Assembly: GCA_002407925.1 (NCBI GenBank)
Contig: DHPN01000012.1
Coordinates: 11,278-69,071 of the forward strand
DNA: 57,794 nt
DNA from: Atopobiaceae bacterium UBA5363
Lineage (GTDB): Bacteria; Actinomycetota; Coriobacteriia; Coriobacteriales; Atopobiaceae
Direction: 5' to 3'
In this document: positions 50,758 to 57,794 of the stretch, piece after piece
Position numbering within the stretch: position 1 is the stretch's first letter
Layout: each line of letters starts with the position of its first letter
Position numbers and translations under genes: made by a program
Notes under the pieces: generated by a model
Told to the model about the DNA's origin: nothing
The model's input: the letters and a program-made list of their open reading frames with translations, nothing else
Databases searched by the model: none

Positions 50758-52602
50758 TTACATTTCATCCGGTGCAGAGACGCCTATGAGACCCAAAGCA
50801 ACTTCGAGGTTAATGCGCACCGCATCAATCGCCGCCAAGCGAGCGCGAGACAAATCAGAATCAACAGGTCTTCCCTTACTCGAAAGCACCTGGCAGTGTT
50901 GATAAAATCCATGGAAGGCTGCTGCGAGCTCCTCACAGAAGTGAGTGATGCGAAAAGGAGCACGATCTCGAGCGCAAGCAGCAACAAGCTCAGGAAACTC
51001 GGAAAGCTTGCGAGCCAATGCTGCTTCTGCAGGGTCAGTAAGCAAAGACAGGTCGTAGGACTTGCCGACGGCCTTGTTTGTCACTTCCTCCATACCCATC
51101 GAAATTGCCTCTTCTTCGCTAACCCCTGCGGCACGACGTAGGATAGAGCATATGCGTGCATGTGCATACTGCACATAGAAGACAGGGTTACTCGACTCTT
51201 GCCTCTTTGCCGCTTCGATATCAAAGTCAATTGTCTGGTTTGACGATTTAGAGACTAACGTGTAGCGCGTAGCATCAACACCGACCTCGTCAAGAAGCTC
51301 TTGGAATGAAATCATCATGCCCTTGCGCTTTGACATGCGAACTGGCTCGCCGTTGCGTAGCAAGTTCACGAATTGTCCAAGGTCGACTTCAAATTTCCCC
51401 GGATAGCCAAGAGCATCACAGACATTGGTTACTCGTGCGATGTAGCCATGATGATCTGCTCCCCATAAATCAATAGCATAGTCATCACGCTGGAACTTGT
51501 TCCAGTGATAGGCGACGTCTGAAGCGAAGTAGGTGTATTCACCGTTGGACTTGATCAGAACGCGATCCTTATCATCGCCGAATGCCGTCGACTTAAACCA
51601 TAGGGCACCGTCATCTGTTTTGTACAGATATCCCATCTTATCGAGGCGCGCGAAGGCACGTTCCACTTGAGAACTGCCATTTTTGTCCTTAGCATACAGG
51701 CTGCGCTCTGAAAACCAAACATCCATGTCACAGCGTGCCTGGTGACAGGTCGCTTTGATGCGGGAGAGCATTACTTTGTATGCCCGCTCACGAAACTCAT
51801 CATCACGTAGCTGCTGATCAGCGCTGACCCATTTATCGCCATCGCTCGCATAAAAATCGTATGCGATGTCAACAACGTACGCGCCACCATAAGAGTTACC
51901 GCCGAGATCAGCATTGAAGGCGTTCATGTAAGGATGCGTCTCTGGATGCTCATCAAGCTCGTCAGCGACGAAAGAATCGCGATCGGTATCAAGACGCTTT
52001 CGGGCAGCGTCCAAGTCACAGTTTTCTTTTTTCATAATCTCGTCAAGCTGTAAATAGCGCTTGGCGACTGAACGCCCGAAGACATCCATCTGACTGCCAT
52101 GGTCGTTAATGTAATACTCACGGTCGACCTGGAAGTTTGTATGCTCCAAGATGTTGCACATTGAGTCTCCCAGGGCCACCCAGCGCCCGTGGCCGACGTG
52201 AAGCGGGCCTGTTGGATTGGCTGAGACGAACTCGTAGTTGAGCTTAAGGCCATGGCCTACGTCCGACTTCCCCCAGTTTTTACCTGCCTCACGGACCACG
52301 CGAAAGATGTCATTGTTAGCAGCAGCGTTAAGGTAGAAGTTTACAAAACCAGGGCCAGCCACTTGCACCTTTGCCACTTCTGAGCTCTTCGGCATATGAG
52401 CAACAATCGCAGCAGCTATCTTTGTTGGAGAAGTACGGGCGAGACGTGCTGAGCGCAATGCAACTGTTGAGGTCCAGTCACCATTGCCGGAATCTGCTGG
52501 TCGCTCAACGCCACAGTCCCCTACTTCAAAGACAGGAAGGTCTCCTGCCTTCTGCGCAGCGGCAACTGCCTGCTTTATGAGTTCCTCGATCTTCTCCGGC
52601 AT
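50758..52602 (-). CDS. argS: Arginyl-tRNA synthetase
   Basis: A 614-residue class I synthetase charging tRNA-Arg. The N-terminal Arg-tRNA recognition domain (about 1-115) is followed by FVSANPTGPLHVGHGRW with the HIGH motif, VWFSERSLY, YFASDVAYHWNKF, DLWGADHHGYI and the KMSKS equivalent RMSKRKG, then a C-terminal DALR anticodon-binding domain. ATG at 52602 follows AAGGAG by eight bases; the open frame extends nine codons upstream without a site. Downstream on the same strand come the MarR gene and rho. Confidence 0.96.
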   Translation of the reverse strand: MPEKIEELIKQAVAAAQKAGDLPVFEVGDCGVERPADSGNGDWTSTVALRSARLARTSPTKIAAAIVAHMPKSSEVAKVQVAGPGFVNFYLNAAANNDIFRVVREAGKNWGKSDVGHGLKLNYEFVSANPTGPLHVGHGRWVALGDSMCNILEHTNFQVDREYYINDHGSQMDVFGRSVAKRYLQLDEIMKKENCDLDAARKRLDTDRDSFVADELDEHPETHPYMNAFNADLGGNSYGGAYVVDIAYDFYASDGDKWVSADQQLRDDEFRERAYKVMLSRIKATCHQARCDMDVWFSERSLYAKDKNGSSQVERAFARLDKMGYLYKTDDGALWFKSTAFGDDKDRVLIKSNGEYTYFASDVAYHWNKFQRDDYAIDLWGADHHGYIARVTNVCDALGYPGKFEVDLGQFVNLLRNGEPVRMSKRKGMMISFQELLDEVGVDATRYTLVSKSSNQTIDFDIEAAKRQESSNPVFYVQYAHARICSILRRAAGVSEEEAISMGMEEVTNKAVGKSYDLSLLTDPAEAALARKLSEFPELVAACARDRAPFRITHFCEELAAAFHGFYQHCQVLSSKGRPVDSDLSRARLAAIDAVRINLEVALGLIGVSAPDEM

Positions 52603-52717
52603 TCTCGTTCTCCTTCTTCTTACCTTCACATGCGCATATCGAGGGCCGCTAAGTCTATCAAAACCAAGACTACACAGCTGGCTTAGCTTGCCGATGACAT
52701 ACTAGCTACTTCCAGTC

Positions 52718-54205
52718 TCATCTCGTCGTGTCGCGGCCTGAGCCTCTCCGTTCGAAGCGCGTAAGATCATAACGCAATTTAGCTAAGCCTGGCTCGAGAC
52801 CCACGGGATAGAACTGAGGATTTAAGAAACGCTTAATAGCAGGATCAAGATGCATAAGGGCGTCACGACAACGGGACTTGGCAATCTCTATGGAATCAGG
52901 TTCCTTTGTGCGCACACCATCACAAACGATCTGTTCAAGCAGCTCCGTTGGTTTCGCAGAGGAAAAATCATACGAAACCATGGAGTCCACCGCATCGATG
53001 GCATCTGTGCTGCCTTGGTCGACAGAGTCATCGACAATCTGGTCGCCCATCGGTATGCCACTTGCATCATAGTAGCGGCGAATATGTTGAATGCCAGGGA
53101 TTGTGCGCTTGTAGGACATCTCAGACAGCTTGATAACCGGACTCCAAGGTTCCCCAGGCGCATCCTGTACGGCGGAAAGCTTGTAGACCCCCCCGAGCGA
53201 CGGCTGTGGATCACAGGTCGCGAGTTTTGTCCCTACACCAAAGGAGTCTATGGGTGCACCTTGGGCAAACAGCGACTGGATCGTATATTCGTCGAGGTCG
53301 TTGGATGCCGATATTTTGACATAGGAAAGGCCCGCCTGATCGAAAGCTGTACGAGCTTCCTTTGTAAGCTTGGCTAGATCGCCGGAGTCAATGCGAATAG
53401 CAGCGAGATGCTCCCCTGAGGCCTCCATTTCCTTCGCAACAGTAATTGCGTTTTTGATTCCTTGGTGCACATCATAGGTGTCAAGTAATAGTACGCAGTT
53501 CTTGGGCATAGAGCGCGCAAAAGCGCGAAACGCATCCAATTCCGTCGGGAATGCCATGACCCAGCTATGCGCATGCGTACCAAAAACAGGAATGCCGTAG
53601 ATTTTTCCGGCGAGGACATTAGACGTTGAGGAGGCGCCACCTATGTACGACGCACGCGCCACTGCCAAGCCTCCATCAGGCCCTTGAGCACGGCGAAGCC
53701 CGAAGTCGGAGATGGCGTGGCCTTGGGCCGCCGTAACCACGCGCGCTGTCTTGGTGGCGACGAGCGTTTGAAAGTTCATGAGGTTCAAAAGCGCAGTTTC
53801 CAGCAGCTGGCAGTCAATGATAGGGCCTTCCACCCTAACCATCGGTTCCCGCGGAAAGAGGAGTTCGCCCTCGGGCGGAGCCCAGATAGAGACATGCATA
53901 TGAAAATTACGGAGATACTCGAGAAAATCATGCTTAAAAAGGGCGCCCCCTGCAGGCGCCGGGATCGAGGCGAGGTAGTCAATTGTCTGATCCGTAAAGA
54001 CGAAATTGTCTATCAGATCGGCGATCTGGCCTTGTCCACACGATACCGCATAGCCACCTTCAAAAGGGTTCTCACGGAAAAAGGCATTGAAACATGCCTG
54101 GGTGTCAACCAGCCCTGATTCCCAAAATCCTTGAGCCATTGTTAGCTCGTAGAGATCTGTGTTAAGCGCCACGTCGGTTGTCTCAGTATGATCGGTCAAA
54201 GCCAT
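52718..54205 (-). CDS. pncB: Nicotinate phosphoribosyltransferase
   Basis: A 495-residue enzyme making nicotinate mononucleotide from nicotinate and phosphoribosyl pyrophosphate, the entry of the NAD salvage route. LNTDLYELTMAQGFWE at the start, FGLRRAQGPDGGLAVARASYIGGASSTSNVLAG (with the conserved FGxRR), GIPVFGTHAHSWVMAF and IRIDSGDLAKLTKEAR are signatures. The type resembles the longer Actinobacteria/Firmicutes form. AAGGGATT precedes the ATG. It lies upstream of argS on the same strand with a 115-base gap. Confidence 0.95.
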   Translation of the reverse strand: MALTDHTETTDVALNTDLYELTMAQGFWESGLVDTQACFNAFFRENPFEGGYAVSCGQGQIADLIDNFVFTDQTIDYLASIPAPAGGALFKHDFLEYLRNFHMHVSIWAPPEGELLFPREPMVRVEGPIIDCQLLETALLNLMNFQTLVATKTARVVTAAQGHAISDFGLRRAQGPDGGLAVARASYIGGASSTSNVLAGKIYGIPVFGTHAHSWVMAFPTELDAFRAFARSMPKNCVLLLDTYDVHQGIKNAITVAKEMEASGEHLAAIRIDSGDLAKLTKEARTAFDQAGLSYVKISASNDLDEYTIQSLFAQGAPIDSFGVGTKLATCDPQPSLGGVYKLSAVQDAPGEPWSPVIKLSEMSYKRTIPGIQHIRRYYDASGIPMGDQIVDDSVDQGSTDAIDAVDSMVSYDFSSAKPTELLEQIVCDGVRTKEPDSIEIAKSRCRDALMHLDPAIKRFLNPQFYPVGLEPGLAKLRYDLTRFERRGSGRDTTR

Positions 54206-54329
54206 GGTTCAATCCCTTCAGAAAAAATGCCTGCAGACGTTTGCTTTTCAACTTGACTTGCTTTTCGAGGAAACTGACAAAGGAAGCTCCAAGTTTTGCA
54301 GGGTGAAAAAGCCGCGTACAGCCTCTCAC

Positions 54330-54641
54330 CTACATGAACATGGAAGCGATTACTGCCACGACCAGTACGGCTAGAGCGGCAAGGACGATCTTCTGCCCAA
54401 CAGGCATCTTGAGATCGTCTTCGTCTGGTTGCATCAATTTTCGGCCACGCTCCCGTTGCTCTTGTTCGTGGGCAATAGCCGCCGCCTCCTGCTTGCTGCG
54501 CAGCTTGTTGGCCTTGAGACGTTCAAGTTCAGCACGCTCTTGGGCAGCACGAGCTGTTTTTTGCTGTGCAGCTTTTTCCGCGCGCAAGCGTTCCAGCTCA
54601 GCGCGCTCTTCCTCGTTGAGCGGTGCGTCATCTGGTGTCAT
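54330..54641 (-). CDS. Small tail-anchored coiled-coil protein
   Basis: A 103-residue protein. Residues 8-68 are a highly charged coiled coil with an approximate repeat (AELERLRAEK ... AELERLKANK), and residues 83-102 (KIVLAALAVLVVAVIASMFM) a single C-terminal membrane helix ending at the terminus, i.e. a tail anchor. GGAGGGG precedes the ATG. No family recognised; upstream of pncB on the same strand. Confidence 0.65.
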   Translation of the reverse strand: MTPDDAPLNEEERAELERLRAEKAAQQKTARAAQERAELERLKANKLRSKQEAAAIAHEQEQRERGRKLMQPDEDDLKMPVGQKIVLAALAVLVVAVIASMFM

Positions 54642-54914
54642 TGTTGCCCCTCCAAATACGTACGCGCCTCATCGCCCGCGAGCCCCTGCCTCTATACGGC
54701 AGATGCTACGTACAATTCGGTAGTAGTCTAGCTCTTTGCTAGGTTCGGTTTTCATCTCGTATCGCGCCGAAGCTGCCTGCGACACTATTGTAAGGGTTAT
54801 GCCCAGACGCCGTAGAGCAAAGGCTTATAAGTTTGGAGGGCTAGAGGTTAAAGTGCCACGAGCCGTCTTAAGGAGCTATGAACCACGCGGCAAGCCACAG
54901 CTTTAGCCGAAAAT

Positions 54915-54990
54915 TGGTGGAGATGAAGGGATTCGAACCCTCGGCCTCTGCCTTGCGAAGGCAGCGCTCTCCCAGCTGAGCTACATCCCC
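54915..54990 (-). tRNA. tRNA-Ala(CGC)
   Basis: A 76-base tRNA: acceptor GGGGATG/CATCTCC, D-arm GCTC/GAGC, anticodon stem CTGCC/GGCAG enclosing TTCGCAA (anticodon CGC, reads GCG), T-loop GGTTCGAATCC and encoded CCA. Confidence 0.95.
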
Positions 54991-55014
54991 TTGATATTCG
55001 GTGGCGCAGCGGTA

Positions 55015-55043
55015 ATTGTGGCTATTTATCAGTCACCTGTCAA
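55015..55043 (-). promoter_or_regulatory. Putative promoter of tRNA-Ala
   Basis: On the minus strand TTGACA, 17-base spacer, CACAAT, ending 24 bases before the tRNA. It lies head to head with the radical SAM gene. Confidence 0.6.
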
Positions 55044-55077
55044 CCTATGGCGCAACATCCTGCTAGGATAACCAACG

Positions 55078-56064
55078 ATGACAGTGAGGAACAGCATGAA
55101 AAAAGACAGCGTCTCTCCAGACACTTTGAATTTCAGCTCCTATGCACATTGCATGCTCTGCCCACGCCGTTGCGGCGCAAGGCGCACGGAGGGCAAACGA
55201 GGGATTTGCGGCGCGACAGACGAGCTCCACGTAGCTCGGGCCGCTCTTCATTTTTGGGAGGAGCCACCAATATCAGGTAAGAGGGGATCAGGTGCCATAT
55301 TTTTTTCCGGCTGCCCTTTACGCTGTGTCTTTTGTCAAAACCATGAGATCTCCCAGGAGGGCTTCGGGCTGGCGATCACCACGAAACGCTTGGCCCAAAT
55401 AATGCTTGAGCTTCAATCACAAGGAGCACTCAACATCAATCTTGTAACGCCACTGCACTTCGCTCCACATGTTCGCAGGGCGATCCTACTTGCACGAAAA
55501 GCAGGCCTTGAACTGCCCATCATTTGCAACACTTCCGGTTATGAGAGCATAGAGACGCTCCAGGCTGTAGAAGATGTCATTGACATCTGGCTCACAGATT
55601 TCAAATATGCATCGCAGGAGCTATCCGGCAGGCTCTCAAAAGCTCCTGACTATCCTGAGGTTGCCTTTGCTGCCTTAACAGAGATGCTTCGTCAGTTGCA
55701 GAAGGCCGGAGGGCGCTTGCAAGGCACTGATGGAAGATTACTCCGTGGCATCATCGTGCGCCACCTTGTGCTCCCAGGGCACTCCGATGATTCATGCGCT
55801 GTTCTCGATCGTATTTGGGAGCTCTGTGGCAATGAAGTTGATGTTTCCGTCATGAACCAATACACGCCTAACGCCGAATGCTTGGCGAGCAACACGGAGC
55901 TGGCACATACAGTCTCTAACCAAGAGTACGAACGGGTGCTCGACCATTCTGATGATCTAGGCTTTGAGAGACTGTGGTGGCAGCAGGGGGGCACCGTCTC
56001 TGAGAGCTTCATCCCTACGTTCGACGCGACAGGTGTTGCCGGACCAGAGCTCAGACAAACTTAG
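55078..56064 (+). CDS. Radical SAM protein, PflX type
   Basis: A 328-residue radical SAM protein of the PflX/COG1313 group, distantly related to pyruvate formate-lyase activating enzyme but of unknown substrate. An N-terminal Cys cluster (Cys25, Cys28, Cys32, Cys44: HCMLCPRRCGARR...GICG) precedes the SAM-binding [4Fe-4S] motif CPLRCVFC (Cys79, Cys83, Cys86). The barrel follows, with NLVTPLHFAPHV, CNTSGYESIE, WLTDFKYAS and VIVRHLVLPGH-like strand ends. ATG at 55078 has AGGA upstream; ATG at 55096 with GAGGAA is an equal alternative. No glycyl radical enzyme lies nearby. Confidence 0.88.
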   Translation: MTVRNSMKKDSVSPDTLNFSSYAHCMLCPRRCGARRTEGKRGICGATDELHVARAALHFWEEPPISGKRGSGAIFFSGCPLRCVFCQNHEISQEGFGLAITTKRLAQIMLELQSQGALNINLVTPLHFAPHVRRAILLARKAGLELPIICNTSGYESIETLQAVEDVIDIWLTDFKYASQELSGRLSKAPDYPEVAFAALTEMLRQLQKAGGRLQGTDGRLLRGIIVRHLVLPGHSDDSCAVLDRIWELCGNEVDVSVMNQYTPNAECLASNTELAHTVSNQEYERVLDHSDDLGFERLWWQQGGTVSESFIPTFDATGVAGPELRQT

Positions 56065-56143
56065 CCAACAAGCCCTGAACCGCAGAGACAGATCGCCACA
56101 GAGAGCCAACCCTTTAATGTGGGCCTAAACCACTTCGTTGACC

Positions 56144-57358
56144 TTAACTTTTCTTCTTATGACGCTCTTCCAGTTTCTCGAGATGATGCTTCTCCACGAA
56201 CTTCTCTTTTTCCTTCTCGAAAACAGGGCTGTCTGGCGTTACCAATTCATCTTCGCCTGTTTTTTTATCATAATGGTGCAGCAGAACAGGCTCAAAAAGA
56301 TGCAGGTGCATCGCAATGAAGGCCGATCCCACCACCAGCACGACAAAAATAGCGACGCGCAGGCCAACTTCAACTTGCGTCATCAAAAGCGTGCCTACGC
56401 AAAGCAAAGCTGTCCAACCGTACATAAACAGAACGGCCTGCTTCTGGTCAAATCCCTCGTCCATTAGACGATGGTGGATGTGCCCCCTGTCTGCATGCCC
56501 TACGTTTACATGCGCACGAGAGCGCCGTATGATCGCGGAAAACGTATCAATGATGGGAATACCTGCGATAACAAGAGGAACAATGATCGTCGTCAGGCCT
56601 GCAATACGCGTAACTGATAGCAATGAGATAGTGCCAAGCGTGAAGCCAATAAGTAGCGATCCGGAATCTCCAAGAAAAATTGAAGCTGGATGGAAATTAT
56701 ATGGAAGAAATCCCAGCGTAGACCCTACGAGCGCTATTGCCAACGTCGCTGCGTCCGCTCGCTTAGCCAGCACCGAAAGAATGAACATAGTAAAGCCAGC
56801 GATGCAGGCGATGCCCGACGCAAGCCCATCGAGGCCGTCAATTAAGTTGAAGATGTTTACGTATGCCACAAGATAGATGATGGTGATTGGGTAGGTAAGC
56901 CAGCCAAGAGAGACAATCTCACGCGCAAATGGATTCACAACAGAGCCGATCACAAGACCACCAGCCACGGCCACGGAAGCAGCGGCGATTTGACCGATGA
57001 GCTTTTTTACGGGGCTGAGGTGATACTTATCATCAAGCAGGCCTGTGAAGAAGATGACGCAAAAGGCGATTACGAGCATGTGATAGTCAATGCCCTCAAG
57101 ATGTGGTGCTGGAAAGAGCACCGAAGGCCAACCAAAATAGACTGTGCCCAACCACTCTACCGCACAAGAAATCATGATCGCAGCAAAGACAGCGATACCC
57201 CCCATGCGCGGAATGGGCTTTTTGTTGATGCGCCGGGGACTTGGATAGTCTATGGCATCTATTTTCCAGGCGATCTTCCGAGCAACAGGAGTGAGAAGCA
57301 CCGACGCAAGCAGAGCAGAGAGAAAAACAGCGGCGTAGGGTACCCATACGTACTGCAT
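56144..57358 (-). CDS. Undecaprenyl-phosphate sugar-1-phosphate transferase (WecA/TagO-like)
   Basis: A 404-residue polytopic enzyme of the WecA/MraY family with about ten helices. It attaches a sugar phosphate to undecaprenyl phosphate, starting a wall or surface polymer. PSPRRINKKPIPRMGGIAVF, FFTGLLDDKYHLSPVKKL (catalytic Asp pair), NIFNLIDGLDGLASG, FLGDSGSLLIGF and GHADRGHIHHRLMDEG (His motif) mark the WecA rather than the MraY branch. A charged tail of about 50 residues rich in Lys and Glu ends the protein. ATG at 57358 follows AAGGGAGG by five bases; the frame is open 73 codons further upstream with unlikely composition. Confidence 0.92.
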   Translation of the reverse strand: MQYVWVPYAAVFLSALLASVLLTPVARKIAWKIDAIDYPSPRRINKKPIPRMGGIAVFAAIMISCAVEWLGTVYFGWPSVLFPAPHLEGIDYHMLVIAFCVIFFTGLLDDKYHLSPVKKLIGQIAAASVAVAGGLVIGSVVNPFAREIVSLGWLTYPITIIYLVAYVNIFNLIDGLDGLASGIACIAGFTMFILSVLAKRADAATLAIALVGSTLGFLPYNFHPASIFLGDSGSLLIGFTLGTISLLSVTRIAGLTTIIVPLVIAGIPIIDTFSAIIRRSRAHVNVGHADRGHIHHRLMDEGFDQKQAVLFMYGWTALLCVGTLLMTQVEVGLRVAIFVVLVVGSAFIAMHLHLFEPVLLHHYDKKTGEDELVTPDSPVFEKEKEKFVEKHHLEKLEERHKKKS

Positions 57359-57794
57359 GCATCCTCCCTTGCATTCTAAATTCACTCGCGACACAACCCG
57401 ACATTGTACAGGATAGACGAGCTTTGCCATGAGATTTAAAAATGAAGGCGGCACAAAATAGGCCCACTTTTTTAATTGTGCCGCTGTGGCTGAGCAAGTC
57501 AAGACTGGAAATAGGCCAATTTCACCTTTATATTTGGGATGTCGTCTTCCTGCGGCACAAACTGGGTGAACCGACAAATTTGTTTCAGGGAGTCCAGATA
57601 GCGTTTCCAGTACAGGTATCCCCCGTTGTTGGGGAAGCTGGAAAAAGCGCCGAGGACACCCACCTTAGGAAGGTGGGTTCATTAACGTAGCCGCAGGAGT
57701 CGACTTTAGCGTTAAAATAGCAGGTAAATAGGCAAAAATAGAGCGCTTGTGAGGGCTGGATTTCAGGCCCAAAAACGCAAATGTATGCCCAAAA
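57359..57794. other. Right-edge region with hairpin, possible insertion-sequence end
   Basis: About 435 bases without a convincing gene. ACCCACCTT (57658-57666) and AAGGTGGGT (57670-57678) form a 9-bp stem with a three-base loop, overlapping the end of a short plus-strand frame (stop at 57688) whose last residues read GEAGKSAEDTHLRKVGS. Such a hairpin at a frame end recalls the right ends of IS200/IS605-type elements, but no transposase body is present. Confidence 0.3.

Noticed and set aside
1..57794. CRISPR array, prophage or toxin-antitoxin system
   Set aside because: No regularly spaced repeats, phage genes or small adjacent toxin/antitoxin pair were seen in the window.

Overview
The window looks like a chromosomal segment of an actinomycete-type bacterium, most likely of class Coriobacteriia (inferred, moderate confidence). 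Pointers are roughly balanced base composition, Rho with a very long Ala/Lys/Thr/Ser-rich N-terminal extension, twin-arginine lipoprotein binding proteins, a single-chain tandem-MarR regulator, and mostly GGAGG-type ribosome sites with frequent GTG/TTG starts. There is no CRISPR array, prophage or intact transposon; only a possible insertion-sequence end lies at the right edge.

Region by region. 0-9 kb: a GntR/UTRA regulator, a zinc-dependent phospholipase C-like protein, two uncharacterised proteins, a Cof-type HAD phosphatase, and a MacB/FtsX-type exporter (small membrane protein, ATPase, giant coiled-coil permease). 9-15.3 kb: tRNA-Leu, an unusual fusion of an XRE helix-turn-helix to an AlaA-type aminotransferase, tRNA-His and tRNA-Lys, then a class III aminotransferase, a D-2-hydroxyacid dehydrogenase-like protein with a degenerate nucleotide motif, and another class I aminotransferase. 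15.3-15.8 kb: a stretch without genes that is dense in stem-loops and may encode an undescribed RNA. 15.8-18.7 kb: a GtrB-like glycosyltransferase translationally coupled to a large polytopic membrane protein. 18.8-24.7 kb: a four-carbon acid-sugar kinase and a beta-hydroxyacid dehydrogenase, divergent from a FadR-type regulator and a polar amino acid-type ABC transporter.

24.8-31 kb holds the threonine route: hom-lysC-asd on the minus strand, divergent from thrC-thrB, followed by a BASS-family transporter. 32-36.9 kb is the leucine operon leuACDB, preceded by a near-consensus promoter and a Leu-rich leader peptide. 37-44 kb carries an ABC exporter and the branched-chain amino acid importer livKHMGF, with two strong stem-loops between livK and livH. 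44-57 kb contains a VanZ-like protein, a long low-complexity membrane protein, a short-chain dehydrogenase, rho, the tandem MarR regulator, argS, nicotinate phosphoribosyltransferase, a tail-anchored coiled-coil protein, tRNA-Ala, a PflX-type radical SAM protein and a WecA-like lipid-sugar transferase.

The common thread is amino-acid economy: biosynthesis of Thr and Leu, uptake of branched-chain and polar amino acids, and several transaminases. The least ordinary items are the HTH-aminotransferase fusion, which has its own internal ribosome site and a repeat-bearing promoter, the 15.5-15.8 kb RNA candidate, the acid-sugar/amino-acid-transporter cluster, the leuA leader peptide and the intra-operon hairpins of the liv operon. 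All start choices, promoters and hairpins were read by eye; no search was run.
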